From the NCBI GenBank assembly GCA_905220665.1, contig CAJNAR010000054.1, forward strand, positions 1 to 51,637: a DNA stretch of 51,637 nucleotides. The letters are read 5' to 3'. A model generated the notes under the pieces. That model did no database searches. It was not told the origin of the DNA and worked only from the letters and a program-made list of their open reading frames with translations. The position numbers were made by a program, and so were the translations under genes. This document shows positions 33,652 to 47,398 of this stretch, piece after piece. Source of the stretch: Albugo candida. Lineage: Eukaryota; Oomycota; Peronosporomycetes; Albuginales; Albuginaceae. The number at the start of each line of letters is the position of its first letter. Position 1 is the stretch's first letter.

Positions 33652-35895
33652 TTCACCAGTCGAAACTGATAACTAAACTACATATCCGCACATTTTTAGC
33701 CTTTTTTTTGTAAGGTTCCTGCTGGCTACGGTATGTATTGCAGTCTTTTGATTCCGAGAAGCATACCAGTCTTATGTTCTTGTACAACTTCCTGTGATCA
33801 AAAGAAATAGTTCATTCATGAGTTTAAGTCTTATAGACACAGAACCAAAACAGAAAAGAGGCTACTCCAATCTTAGAGAACTCACGTGTTCGCACAAAAA
33901 TAATGAATTAACGTGATCGATTGCGAAAGTGTGCTTTTAATGCTATGGTCGTAAATGCAGCAGAACATCCAATTCACCAGTCGAAACTGATAACTAAACT
34001 ACATATCCGCACATTTTTAGCCATTTTTTTGTAATGTTCCTGCTGGCTATGGTATGTATTGCAGTCTTTTGATTCTGAGAAGCATACCAGTCGTATGTTC
34101 TTGTACAACTTCCTTTGATCAAAAGAAATAGTTCATTCATGAGTTTTAGTCTTAAAGACACAGAACCAGAAAGAAAAGACGCTACTCCAATCTTAGAGAA
34201 CTCACGTGTTCGCACAAAAATAATGAATTAAACGTGATCGATTGCGAAAGTGTGCTTTTAATTGCTATGGTCGTAAATGCAGCAGAACATCCAATTCACC
34301 AGTCGAAACTGATAACTAAACTACATATCCGCACATTTTCAGCCATTTTTTTGTAATGTTCCTGCTGGCTACGGTATGTATTGCAGTCTTTTGATTCTGA
34401 GAAGCATACCAGTCGTATGCTCTTGTACAACTTCCTGTGATCAAAAGAAATAGTTCATTCATGAGTTTTAGTCTTAAAGACACAGAACCAGAAAGAAAAG
34501 ACGCTACTCCAATCTTAGAAAACTCACGTGTTCGCACAAAAATAATGAATTAAACGTGATCGATTTCGAAAGTGTGCTTTTAATGCTATGGTCGTAAATG
34601 CAGCAGAACATCCAATTCACCAGTCGAAACTGATAACTAAACTACAAATCCGCACATTTTTAGCCATTTTTTTGTAATGTTCCTGCTGGCTACGGTATGT
34701 ATTGCAGTCTTTTGATTCTGAGAAGCATACCAGTCGTATGTTCTTGTACAACTTCCTGTGATCAAAAGAAATAGTTCATTCATGAGTTTTAAGTCTTATA
34801 GACACAGAACCAAAACAGAAAAGAGGCTACTCCAATCTTAGAGAACTCACGTGTTCGCACAAAACTAATGAATTAAACGTGATCGATTGCGAAAGTGTGC
34901 TTTTAATGCTATGGTCGTAAATGCAAGCAGAACATCCAATTCACCAGTCGAAACTGATAACTAAACTACATATCCGCACATTTTTAGCCTTTTTTTTTAA
35001 TGTTCCTGCTGGCTACGGTATATATTGCAGTCTTTTAATTCTGAGAAGCATACCAGTCGTATGCTCTTGTACAACTTCCTGTGATCAAAAGAAATAGTTC
35101 ATTCATGAGTTTTAGTCTTATAGACACAGAACCAGAAAGAAAAGACGCTACTCCAATCTTAGAGAACTCACGTGTTCGCACAAAAATAATGAATTAAACG
35201 TGATCGATTTCGAAAGTGTGCTTTTAATGCTATGGTTTAAATGCAGCAGAACATCCTATTCACCAGTCGAAACTGATAACTAAACTACATATGAGCCCAT
35301 TTTTAGCCATTTTTTTGTAATGTTCCTGCTGGCTACGGTATGTATTGCAGTCTTTTGATTCTGAGAAGCATACCAGTCGTATGTTCTTGTACAACTTCCT
35401 TTGATCAAAAGAAATAGTTCATTCATGAGTTTTAGTCTTAAAGCCACAAAACCAGAAAGAAAAGACGCTACTCCAATCTTAGAAAACTCACGTGTTCGCA
35501 AAAATAATGAATTAAACGTGATCGATTGCGAAAGTGTGCTTTTAATTCTATGGTCGTTAATGCAGCAGAACATCCAATTCACCAGTCGAAACTGATAACT
35601 AAACTACAAATCCGCACATTTTTAGCCTTTTTTTTAATGTTCCTGCTGGCTACGGTATATATTGCAGTCTTTTGATTCTGAGAAGCATACCAGTCGTATG
35701 CTCTTGTACAACTTCCTGTGATCAAAAGAAATAGTTCATTCATGAGTTTAAGCCTTATAGACACAGAACCAGAAAGGAAAGAGGCTACTCCAATCTTAGA
35801 GAACTCACGTGTTCGCACAAAACTAATGAATTAAACGTGATCGATTGCGAAAGTGTGCTTTTAATGCTATGGTTTAAATGCACCAGAACATCCTA

Positions 35896-36217
35896 TTCAC
35901 CAGTCGAAACTGATAACTAAACTACATATGAGCCCATTTTTAGCCATTTTTTTGTAATGTTCCTGCTGGCTACGGTATGTATTGCAGTATTTTGATTCTG
36001 AGAAGCATACCAGTCGTATGCTCTTGTACAACTTCCTGTGATCAAAAGAAATAGTTCATTCATGAGTTTTAGTCTTATAGACACAGAACCAAAACAGAAA
36101 AGAGGCTACTGCAATCTTAGAGAACTCACGTGTTCGCACAAAACTAATGAATTAAACGTGACTGATTGCAAATGTGTGCTTTTAATGCTATGGTCGTAAA
36201 TGCAGCAGAACATCCAA
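35896..36217 (+). repeat. Chimeric full-length monomer with short-type 3' end
   Basis: The unit is full length and ordinary through AAAACTAATG (36139). It then carries GTGACTGATTGCAAATGTG (about 36159), the end typical of the short subfamily. It reads as a mosaic of two classes. Confidence 0.7.
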
Positions 36218-36536
36218 TTCACCAGTCGAAACTGATAACTAAACTACATATCCGCACATTTTTAGCCATTTTTTTGTAATGTTCCTGCTGGCTACGGTAT
36301 GTATTGCAGTCTTTTGATTCTGAGAAGCATACCAGTCTTATGCTCTTGTACAACTTCCTGTGATCAAAAGAAATAGTTCATTCATGAGTTTTAGTCTTAT
36401 AGACACAGAACCAAAACAGAAAAGAGGCTACTCCAATCTTAGAACTCACGTGTTCGCACAAAATAATGAATTAAACGTGATCGATTGCGAAAGTGTGCTT
36501 TTAATGCTACGGTCGTAAATGCAGCAGAACATCCAA

Positions 36537-36788
36537 TTCACCAGTCGAAACTGATAACTAAACTACATATCCGCACATTTTTAGCCATTTTTTTGTAATG
36601 TTCCTGCTGGCTACGGTATATATTGCAGTCTTTTGATTCTGAGAAGCATACCAGTCGTATCTTCTTGTACAACTTCCTGTGATCGAAAGAAATAGTTCAT
36701 TCATTCTCACAAAAATAATGAATTAAACGTGACTGATTGCAAATGTGTGCTTTTAATGCTATGGTCGTAAATGCAGCAGAACATCCAA
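36537..36788 (+). repeat. Short monomer (252 bp), mosaic
   Basis: It has the 70-bp loss, TATCTTCTTG and GATCGAAAG, but GCATACC in place of GCTTACC near 36646. The HindIII-type AAGCTT marker of the subfamily is missing. Confidence 0.9.
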
Positions 36789-37425
36789 TTCACCAGTCGA
36801 AACTGATAACTAAACTACATATCCGCACATTTTTAGCCATTTTTTTGTAAGGTTCCTGCTGGCTACGGTATGTATTGCAGTCTTTTGATTGAGAAGCATA
36901 CCAGTCGTATGTTCTTGTACAACTTCCTTGATCAAAAGAAATAGTCCATTCATGAGTTTAAGCCTTATAGACACAGAACCAGAAAGAAAAGACGCTACTC
37001 CAATCTTAGAAAACTCACGTGTTCGCACAAAAATAATGAATTAAACGTGATCGATTGCGAAAGTGTGCTTTTAATTCTATGGTCGTTAATGCAGCAGAAC
37101 ATCCAATTCACCAGTCGAAACTGATAACTAAACTACATATCCGCACATTTTTAGCCTTTTTTTTTAATGTTCCTGCTGGCTACGGTATATATTGCAGTCT
37201 TTTGATTCTGAGAAGCATACCAGTCGTATGCTCTTGTACAACTTCCTGTGATCAAAAGAAATAGTTCATTCATGAGTTTGAGCCTTATAGACACAGAACC
37301 AGAAAGGAAAGACGCTACTCCAATCTTAGAAAACTCACGTGTTCGCACAAAAATAATGAATTAAACGTGATCGATTTCGAAAGTGTGCTTTTAATGCTAC
37401 GGTCGTAAATGCAGCAGAAATCCAA

Positions 37426-37677
37426 TTCACCAGTCGAAACTGATAACTAAACTACATATCCGCACATTTTTAGCCATTTTTTTGTAATGTTCCTGCTGGC
37501 TACGGTATATATTGCAGTATTTTGATTCTGAGAAGCATACCAGTCGTATCTTCTTGTACAACTTCCTGTGATCGAAAGAAATAGTTCATTCATTCTCACA
37601 AAAATAATGAATTAAACGTGACTGATTGCAAATGTGTGCTTTTAATGCTATGGTCGTAAATGCAGCAGAACATCCAA
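37426..37677 (+). repeat. Short monomer (252 bp), mosaic
   Basis: Like the unit at 36537 it lacks AAGCTT but keeps TATCTTCTTG, GATCGAAAG and the deletion. Together they form full-short-full triplets of 889 bp (36218-37106) and 892 bp (37107-37998). Confidence 0.9.
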
Positions 37678-39596
37678 TTCACCAGTCGAAACTGATAACT
37701 AAACTACATATCCGCACATTTTTAGCCATTTTTTTGTAATGTTCCTGCTGGCTACGGTATGTATTGCAGTCTTTTGATTCCGAGAAGCATACCAGTCTTA
37801 TGTTCTTGTACAACTTCCTTTGATCAAAAGAAATAGTTCATTCATGAGTTTTAGTCTTAAAGACACAGAACCAGAAAGAAAAGACGCTACTCCAATCTTA
37901 GAAAACTCACGTGTTCGCACAAAAATAATGAATTAAACGTGATCGATTGCGAAAGTGTGCTTTTAATTCTATGGTCGTTAATGCAGCAGAACATCCAATT
38001 CACCAGTCGAAACTGATAACTAAACTACATATCCGCACATTTTTAGCCTTTTTTTGTAATGTTCCTGCTGGCTACGGTATATATTGCAGTCCTTTTGATT
38101 CTGAGAAGCATACCAGTCGTATGCTCTTGTACAACTTCCTGTGATCAAAAGAAATAGTTCATTCATGAGTTTTAGTCTTAAAGACACAGAACCAGAAAGA
38201 AAAGACGCTACTCCAATCTTAGAAAACTCACGTGTTCGCACAAAAATAATGAATTAAACGTGATCGATTGCGAAAGTGTGCTTTTAATTCTATGGTCGTT
38301 AATGCAGCAGAACATCCAATTCACCAGTCGAAACTGATAACTAAACTACATATCCGCACATTTTTAGCCTTTTTTTTAATGTTCCTGCTGGCTACGGTAT
38401 GTATTGCAGTTTTTGATTCTGAGAAGCATACCAGTCGTATGTTCTTGTACAACTTCCTGTGATCAAAAGAAATAGTTCATTCATGAGTTTAAGTCTTATA
38501 GACACAGAACCAAAACAGAAAAGAGGCTACTCCAATCTTAGAGAACTCACGTGTTCGCACAAAATAATGAATTAAACGTGATCGATTGCGAAAGTGTGCT
38601 TTTAATGCTATGGTTTAAATGCAGCAGAAAATCCAATTCACCAGTCGAAACTGATAACTAAACTACATATGAGCCCATTTTTAGCCATTTTTTTGTAATG
38701 TTCCTGCTGGCTACGATATGTATTGCAGTCTTTTGATTCTGAGAAGCATACCAGTCGTATGCTCTTGTACAACTTCCTGTGATCAAAAGAAATAGTTCAT
38801 TCATGAGTTTAGGCCTTATAGACACAGAACCAGAAAGGAAAGACGCTACTCCAATCTTAGAAAACTCACGTGTTCGCACAAAAATAATGAATTAAACGTG
38901 ATCGATTTCGAAAGTGTGCTTTTAATGCTACGGTCGTAAATGCAGCAGAACATCCAATTCACCCGTCGAAACTGATAACTAAACTACATATGCCCATTTT
39001 TAGCCATTTTTTTGTAATGTTCCTGCTGGCTACGATATGTATTGCAGTCTTTTGATTCTGAGAAGCATACCAGTCGTATGTTCTTGTACAACTTCCTTTG
39101 ATCAAAAGAAATAGTCCATTCATGAGTTTAAGCCTTATAGACACAGAACCAGAAAGAAAAGACGCTACTCCAATCTTAGAAAACTCACGTGTTCGCACAA
39201 AAATAATGAATTAAACGTGATCGATTGCGAAAGTGTGCTTTTAATTCTATGATCGTTAATGCAGCAGAACATCCAATTCACCAGTCGAAACTGATAACTA
39301 AACTACAAATCCGCACATTTTTAGCCTTTTTTTTTAATGTTCCTGCTGGCTACGGTATGTATTGCAGTCTTTTAATTCTGAGAAGCATACCAGTCGTATG
39401 CTCTTGTACAACTTCCTGTGATCAAAAGAAATAGTCCATTCATGAGTTTAAGCCTTATAGACACAGAACCAGAAAGAAAAGACGCTACTCCAATCTTAGA
39501 AAACTCACGTGTTCGCACAAAAATAATGAATTAAACGTGATCGATTTCGAAAGTGTGCTTTTAATGCTACGGTCGTAAATGCAGCAGAACATCCTA

Positions 39597-41448
39597 TTCA
39601 CCAGTCGAAACTGATAACTAAACTACATATCCGCACATTTTTAGCCATTTTTTTGTAATGTTCCTGCTGGCTACGGTATGTATTGCAGCCTTTTGATTCT
39701 GAGAAGCTTACCAGTCGTATCTTCTTGTACAACTTCCTGTGATCAAAAGAAATAGTTCATTCATGAGTTTTAGTCTTAAAGACACAGAACCAGAAAGAAA
39801 AGACGCTACTCCAATCTTAGAGAACTCACGTGTTCGCACAAAAATAATGAATTAAACGTGATCGATTGCGAAAAGTGCTTTTAATGCTATGGTCGTAAAT
39901 GCAACAGTAAATCCAATTCACCAGTCGAAACTGATAACTAAACTACATATCCGCACATTTTTAGCCTTTTTTTTAATGTTCCTGCTGGCTACGGTATGTA
40001 TTGCAGCCTTTTGATTCTGAGAAGCTTACCAGTCGTATCTTCTTGTACAACTTCCTGTGATCGAAAGAAATAGTTCATTCATTCTCACAAAAATAATGAA
40101 TTAAACGTGACTGATTGCAAATGTGTGCTTTTAATGCTATGGTCGTAAATGCAACAGTAAATCCAATTCACCAGTCGAAACTTGATAACTAAACTACATA
40201 TCCGCACATTTTTAGCCATTTTTTTGTAATGTTCCTGCTGGCTACGGTATGTATTGCAGCCTTTTGATTCTGAGAAGCATACCAGTCTTATGCTCTTGTA
40301 CAACTTCCTGTGATCAAAAGAAATAGTCCATTCATGAGTTTAAGCCTTATAGACACAGAACCAGAAAGGAAAGACGCTACTCCAATCTTAGAAAACTCAC
40401 GTGTTCGCACAAAAATAATGAATTAAACGTGATCGATTTCGAAAGTGTGCTTTTAATGCTACGGTCGTAAATGCAGCAGAACATCCAATTCACCAGTCGA
40501 AACTGATAACTAAACTACATATCCGCACATTTTTAGCCATTTTTTTGTAATGTTCCTGCTGGCTACGGTATGTATTGCAGCCTTTTGATTCTGAGAAGCA
40601 TACCAGTCTTATGCTCTTGTACAACTTCCTGTGATCAAAAGAAATAGTTCATTCATGAGTTTTAGTCTTATAGACACAGAACCAAAACAGAAAAGAGGCT
40701 ACTCCAATCTTAGAGTACTCACGTGTTCGCACAAAAATTATGAATTAAACGTGATCGATTGCGAAAGTGTGCTTTTAATGCTATGGTTTAAATGCAGCAG
40801 AACATCCTATTCACCAGTCGAAACTGATAACTAAACTACATATGAGCCCATTTTTAGCCATTTTTTTGTAATGTTCCTGCTGGCTACGATATGTATTGCA
40901 GTCTTTTGATTCTGAGAAGCATACCAGTCGTATGTTCTTGTACAACTTCCTTTGATCAAAAGAAATAGTCCATTCATGAGTTTAAGCCTTATAGACACAG
41001 AACCAGAAAGAAAAGACGCTACTCCAATCTTAGAAAACTCACGTGTTCGCACAAAACTAATGAATTAAACGTGATCGATTGCGAAAGTGTGCTTTTAATT
41101 CTATGATCGTTAATGCAGCAGAACATCCAATTCACCAGTCGAAACTGATAACTAAACTACAAATCCGCACATTTTTAGCCTTTTTTTTAATGTTCCTGCT
41201 GGCTACGGTATATATTGCAGTCTTTTAATTCAGAGAAGCATACCAGTCGTATGCTCTTGTACAACTTCCTGTGATCAAAAGAAATAGTCCATTCATGAGT
41301 TTAAGCCTTATAGACACAGAACCAGAAAGGAAAGACGCTACTCCAATCTTAGAAAACTCACGTGTTCGCACAAAAATAATGAATTAAACGTGATCGATTT
41401 CGAAAGTGTGCTTTTAATGCTACGGTCGTAAATGCAGCAGAACATCCA
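39597..41448 (+). repeat. Six-slot HOR, copy I (1852 bp)
   Basis: Slots: A 39597, short 39917, S 40167, X 40489, Y 40810, Z 41131. A ends GAAAAGTGC...AACAGTAAATCC. S has GATTTCGAAAG with CTACGGTCG. X has GAGTACTCAC with AAAAATTATG. Y starts CATATGAGCCCAT and has CTACGATATG. Z has ACAAATCCGC, TTTTAATTC and GATTTCGAAAG. The order is kept in two further copies. Confidence 0.88.
39917..40166 (+). repeat. Short monomer (250 bp), slot 2 of HOR copy I
   Basis: 70-bp loss near 40081; the T-tract variant GCCTTTTTTTTAATG makes it 2 bp shorter than the 252-bp form. It ends AACAGTAAATCC, unlike most earlier short units (AGCAGAACATCC). Confidence 0.92.
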
Positions 41449-43306
41449 TTCACCAGTCGAAACTGATAACTAAACTACATATCCGCACATTTTTAGCCAT
41501 TTTTTTGTAATGTTCCTGCTGGCTACCGGTATGTATTGGAGCCTTTTGATTCTGAGAAGCTTACCAGTCGTATCTTCTTGTACAACTTCCTGTGATCAAA
41601 AGAAATAGTTCATTCATGAGTTTTAGTCTTAAAGACACAGAACCAAAACAGAAAAGAGGCTACTCCAAACTTAGAGAACTCACGTGTTCGCACAAAAATA
41701 ATGAATTAAACGTGATCGATTGCGAAAAAGTGCTTTTAATGCTATGGTCGTAAATGCAACAGTAAATCCAATTCACCAGTCGAAACTGATAACTAAACTA
41801 CAAATCCGCACATTTTTAGCCTTTTTTTTATTGTTCCTGCTGGCTACGGTATATATTGCAGTCTTTTAATTCTGAGAAGCTTACCAGTCGTATCTTCTTG
41901 TACAACTTCCTGTGATCGAAAGAAATAGTTCATTCATTCTCACAAAAATAATGAATTAAACGTGACTGATTGCAAATGTGTGCTTTTAATGCTGTGGTCG
42001 AAAATGCAACAGTAAATCCAATTCACCAGTCGAAACTGATAACTAAACTACATATCCGCACATTTTTAGCCATTTTTTTGTAATGTTCCTGCTGGCTACG
42101 GTATGTATTGCAGCCTTTTGATTCTGAGAAGCATACCAGTCGTATGCTCTTGTACAACTTTCTGTGATCAAAAGAAATAGTTCATTCATGAGTTTAGGCC
42201 TTATAGACACAGAACCAGAAAGGAAAGACGCTACTCCAATCTTAGAAAACTCACGTGTTCGCACAAAAATAATGAATTAAACGTGATCGATTTCGAAAGT
42301 GTGCTTTTAATGCTACGGTCGTAAATGCAGCAGAACATCCAATTCACCAGTCGAAACTGATAACTAAACTACATATCCGCACATTTTTAGCCATTTTTTT
42401 GTAATGTTCCTGCTGGCTACGGTATGTATTGCAGCCTTTTGATTCTGAGAAGCTTACCAGTCGTATCTTCTTGTACAACTTCCTGTGATCAAAAGAAATA
42501 GTTCATTCATGAGTTTTAGTCTTATAGACACAGAACCAAAACAGAAAAGAGGCTACTCCAATCTTAGAGTACTCACGTGTTCGCACAAAAATTATGAATT
42601 AAACGTGATCGATTGCGAAAGTGTGCTTTTAATGCTATGGTTTAAATGCAGCAGAACATCCTATTCACCAGTCGAAACTGATAACTAAACTACATATGAG
42701 CCCATTTTTAGCCATTTTTTTGTAATGTTCCTGCTGGCTACGATATGTATTGCAGTCTTTTGATTCTGAGAAGCATACCAGTCGTATGTTCTTGTACAAC
42801 TTCCTTTGATCAAAAGAAATAGTTCATTCATGAGTTTTAGTCTTATAGACACAGAACCAAAACAGAAAAGACGGTACTTCAATCTTAGAAAACTCACGTG
42901 TTCGCACAAAAATAATGAATTAAACGTGATCGATTTCGAAAGTGTGCTTTTAATGCTACGGTCGTAAATGCAGCAGAACATCCAATTCACCAGTCGAAAC
43001 TGATAACTAAACTACAAATCCGCACATTTTTAGCCATTTTTTTGTAATGTTCCTGCTGGCTACGGTATATATTGCAGTCGTTTAATTCTGAGAAGCATAC
43101 CAGTCGTATGCTCTTGTACAACTTCCTGTGATCAAAAGAAATAGTTCATTCATGAGTTTAGGCCTTATAGACACAGAACCAGGAAGGAAAGACGCTACTC
43201 CAATCTTAGAAAACTCACGTGTTCGCACAAAAATAATGAATTAAACGTGATCGATTTCGAAAGTGTGCTTTTAATGCTACGGTCGTAAATGCAGCAGAAC
43301 ATCCAA
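41449..43306 (+). repeat. Six-slot HOR, copy II (1858 bp)
   Basis: Slots: A 41449, short 41772, S 42022, X 42343, Y 42664, Z 42986. It has the same order and slot markers as copy I. Slot A shares the rare CCAAACTTAGAGAAC with slot A of copy III (GCAAACTTAGAGAAC). Slot Z carries AACCAGGAAGG, repeated in the following extra Z. Confidence 0.88.
41772..42021 (+). repeat. Short monomer (250 bp), slot 2 of HOR copy II
   Basis: It shares the private GCTGTGGTCGAAAATGCAAC (41991) with the short unit of copy III and has TTTTTTTTATTG at its T-tract. Confidence 0.92.
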
Positions 43307-44268
43307 TTCACCAGTCGAAACTGATAACTAAACTACATATCCGCACATTTTTAGCCATTTTTTTGTAATGTTCCTGCTGGCTACGGTATGTATTGCAGCC
43401 TTTTGATTCTGAGAAGCATACCAGTCTTATGCTCTTGTACAACTTCCTGTGATCAAAAGAAATAGTTCATTCATGAGTTTTAGTCTTATAGAAACAGAAC
43501 CAAAACAGAAAAGAGGCTACTCCAATCTTAGAGTACTCACGTGTTCGCACAAAAATTATGAATTAAACGTGATCGATTGCGAAAGTGTGCTTTTAATGCT
43601 ATGGTTTAAATGCAGCAGAACATCCTATTCACCAGTCGAAACTGATAACTAAACTACATATGAGCCCATTTTTAGCCTTTTTTGTAATGTTCCTGCTGGC
43701 TATGGTATGTATTGCAGTCTTTTGATTCTGAGAAGCATACCAGTCGTATGTTCTTGTACAACTTCCTTTGATCAAAAGAAATAGTTCATTCATGAGTTTT
43801 AGTCTTATAGACACAGAACCAAAACAGAAAAGACGGTACTTCAATCTTAGAAAACTCACGTGTTCGCACAAAAATAATGAATTAAACGTGATCGATTTCG
43901 AAAGTGTGCTTTTAATGCTACGGTCGTAAATGCAGCAGAACATCCAATTCACCAGTCGAAACTGATAACTAAACTACAAATCCGCACATTTTTAGCCATT
44001 TTTTTGTAATGTTCCTGCTGGCTACGGTATATATTGCAGTCTTTTAATTCTGAGAAGCATACCAGTCGTATGCTCTTGTACAACTTCCTGTGATCAAAAG
44101 AAATAGTTCATTCATGAGTTTAGGCCTTATAGACACAGAACCAGGAAGGAAAGACGCTACTCCAATCTTAGAAAACTCACGTGTTCGCACAAAAATAATG
44201 AATTAAACGTGATCGATTTCGAAAGTGTGCTTTTAATGCTACGGTCGTAAATGCAGCAGAACATCCAA
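43307..44268 (+). repeat. Extra XYZ triplet after HOR copy II (962 bp)
   Basis: Units 43307 (X), 43628 (Y) and 43948 (Z) repeat 42343-43306 at an offset of about 964 bp, sharing AACCAGGAAGG in Z. Y here has a shortened T-tract (GCCTTTTTTGTAATG near 43677). The triplet was amplified without slots A, short and S. Confidence 0.85.
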
Positions 44269-44589
44269 TTCACCAGTCGAAACTGATAACTAAACTACAT
44301 ATCCGCACATTTTTAGCCATTTTTTTGTAATGTTCCTGCTGGCTACGGTATATATTGCAGTATTTTGATTATGAGAAGCATACCAGTCGTATCTTCTTGT
44401 ACAACTTCCTGTGATCGAAAGAAATAGTTCATTCATGAGTTTAAGCCTTATAGACACAGAACCAGAAAGGAAAGACGCTACTCCAATCTTAGAAAACTCA
44501 CGTGTTCGCACAAAAATAATGAATTAAACGTGATCGATTGCGAAAGTGTGCTTTTAATGCTATGGTCGTAAATGCAGCAGAACATCCAA
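44269..44589 (+). repeat. Full-length monomer with short-type middle (mosaic)
   Basis: It carries TATCTTCTTG and GATCGAAAG of the short subfamily yet keeps the 70-bp region. It also has the left-type GATTATGAG near 44367. It sits outside the six-slot order, between an XYZ triplet and HOR copy III. Confidence 0.7.
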
Positions 44590-46437
44590 TTCACCAGTCG
44601 AAACTGATTACTAAACTACATATCTGCACATTTTTAGCCTTTTTTTGTAATGTTCCTGCTGGCTACGGTATGTATTGCAGCCTTTTGATTCTGAGAAGCA
44701 TACCAGTCGTATTGTACAACTTCCTGTGATCAAAAGAAATAGTTCATTCATGAGTTTAAGTCTTATACACACAGGACCAAAACAGAAAAGAGGCTACTGC
44801 AAACTTAGAGAACTCACGTGTTCGCACAAAAATAATGAATTAAACGTGATCGATTGCGAAAAAGTGCTTTTAATGCTATGGTCGTAAATGCAACAGTAAA
44901 TCCAATTCACCAGTCGAAACTGATAACTAAACTACAAATCCGCACATTTTTAGCCTTTTTTTTAATGTTCCTGCTGGCTACGGTATGTATTGCAGCCTTT
45001 TGATTCTGAGAAGCTTACCAGTCGTATCTTCTTGTACAACTTCCTGTGATCGAAAGAAATAGTTCATTCATTCTCACAAAAATAATGAATTAAACGTGAC
45101 TGATTGCAAATGTGTGCTTTTAATGCTGTGGTCGAAAATGCAACAGTAAATCCAATTCACCAGTCGAAACTTGTAACTAAACTACATATGAGCACATTTT
45201 TAGCCATTTTTTTGTAATGTTCCTGCTGGCTACGGTATGTATTGCAGCCTTTTGATTCTGAGAAGCATACCAGTCTTATGCTCTTGTACAACTTCCTGTG
45301 ATCAAAAGAAATAGTTCATTCATGAGTTTAGGCCTTATAGACACAGAACCAGAAAGGAAAGACGCTACTCCAATCTTAGAAAACTCACGTGTTCGCACAA
45401 AAATAATGAATTAAACGTGATCGATTTCGAAAGTGTGCTTTTAATGCTACGGTCGTAAATGCAGCAGAACATCCAATTCACCAGTCGAAACTGATAACTA
45501 AACTACATATCCGCACATTTTTAGCCATTTTTTTGTAATGTTCCTGCTGGCTACGGTATGTATTGCAGCCTTTTGATTCTGAGAAGCATACCAGTCTTAT
45601 GCTCTTGTACAACTTCCTGTGATCAAAAGAAATAGTTCATTCATGAGTTTAAGTCTTATAGACACAGAACCAAAACAGAAAAGAGGCTACTCCAATCTTA
45701 GAGTACTCACGTGTTCGCACAAAAATTATGAATTAAACGTGATCGATTGCGAAAGTGTGCTTTTAATGCTATGGTTTAAATGCAGCAGAACATCCTATTC
45801 ACCAGTCGAAACTGATAACTAAACTACATATGAGCCCATTTTTAGCCATTTTTTTGTAATGTTCCTGCTGGCTACGATATGTATTGCAGTCTTTTGATTC
45901 TGAGAAGCATACCAGTCGTATGTTCTTGTACAACTTCCTTTGATCAAAAGAAATAGTTCATTCATGAGTTTTAGTCTTAAAGCCACAGAACCAGAAAGAA
46001 AAGACGCTACTCCAATCTTAGAAAACTCACGTGTTCGCACAAAAATAATGAATTAAACGTGATCGATTGCGAAAGTGTGCTTTTAATTCTATGGTCGTAA
46101 ATGCAGCAGAACATCCAATTCACCAGTCGAAACTGATAACTAAACTACAAATCCGCACATTTTTAGCCTTTTTTTTATTGTTCCTGCTGGCTACGGTATA
46201 TATTGCAGTCTTTTAATTCAGAGAAGCATACCAGTCGTATGCTCTTGTACAACTTCCTGTGATCAAAAGAAATAGTTCATTCATGAGTTTAAGCCTTATA
46301 GACACAGAACCAGAAAGGAAAGACGCTACTCCAATCTTAGAAAACTCACGTGTTCGCACAAAAATAATGAATTAAACGTGATCGATTTCGAAAGTGTGCT
46401 TTTAATGCTACGGTCGTAAATGCAGCAGAACATCCAA
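44590..46437 (+). repeat. Six-slot HOR, copy III (1848 bp)
   Basis: Slots: A 44590 (316 bp, with a 5-bp deletion reading GTCGTATTGTACAAC near 44706), short 44906, S 45156, X 45477, Y 45798, Z 46119. The order and diagnostic sites match copies I and II. S begins with CTTGTAACTAAAC and CATATGAGCACAT. Confidence 0.88.
44906..45155 (+). repeat. Short monomer (250 bp), slot 2 of HOR copy III
   Basis: It has the private GCTGTGGTCGAAAATGCAAC (45125), as in copy II, together with AAGCTTACC and the 70-bp loss. Confidence 0.92.
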
Positions 46438-47398
46438 TTCACCAGTCGAAACTGATAACTAAACTACATATCCGCACATTTTTAGCCATTTTTTTGTAAT
46501 GTTCCTGCTGGCTACGGTATGTATTGCAGCCTTTTGATTCTGAGAAGCATACCAGTCTTATGCTCTTGTACAACTTCCTGTGATCAAAAGAAATAGTTCA
46601 TTCATGAGTTTTAGTCTTAAAGACACAGAACCAGAAAGAAAAGACGCTACTCCAATCTTAGAGTACTCACGTGTTCGCACAAAAATTATGAATTAAACGT
46701 GATCGATTTCGAAAGTGTGCTTTTAATGCTATGGTTTAAATGCAGCAGAACATCCTATTCACCAGTCGAAACTGATAACTAAACTACATATGAGCCCATT
46801 TTTAGCCATTTTTTTGTAATGTTCCTGCTGGCTACGATATGTATTGCAGTCTTTTGATTCTGAGAAGCATACCAGTCGTATGTTCTTGTACAACTTCCTT
46901 TGATCAAAAGAAATAGTTCATTCATGAGTTTTAGTCTTAAAGCCACAGAACCAGAAAGAAAAGACGCTACTCCAATCTTAGAAAACTCACGTGTTCGCAC
47001 AAAAATAATGAATTAAACGTGATCGATTGCGAAAGTGTGCTTTTAATTCTATGGTCGTAAATGCAGCAGAACATCCAATTCACCAGTCGAAACTTGTAAC
47101 TAAACTACATATCCGCACATTTTTAGCCTTTTTTTTTATTGTTCCTGCTGGCTACGGTATATATTGCAGTCTTTTAATTCTGAGAAGCATACCAGTCGTA
47201 TGCTCTTGTACAACTTTCTGTGATCAAAAGAAATAGTTCATTCATGAGTTTAGGCCTTATAGACACAGAACCAGAAAGGAAAGACGCTACTCCAATCTTA
47301 GAAAACTCACGTGTTCGCACAAAAATAATGAATTAAACGTGATCGATTTCGAAAGTGTGCTTTTAATGCTACGGTCGTAAATGCAGCAGAACATCCAA
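46438..47398 (+). repeat. Extra XYZ triplet after HOR copy III (961 bp)
   Basis: Units 46438, 46758 and 47079 repeat 45477-46437 at an offset of 960-961 bp. The Y units (45798 and 46758) look identical. X here has GATTTCGAAAG in place of GATTGCGAAAG. Confidence 0.85.
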
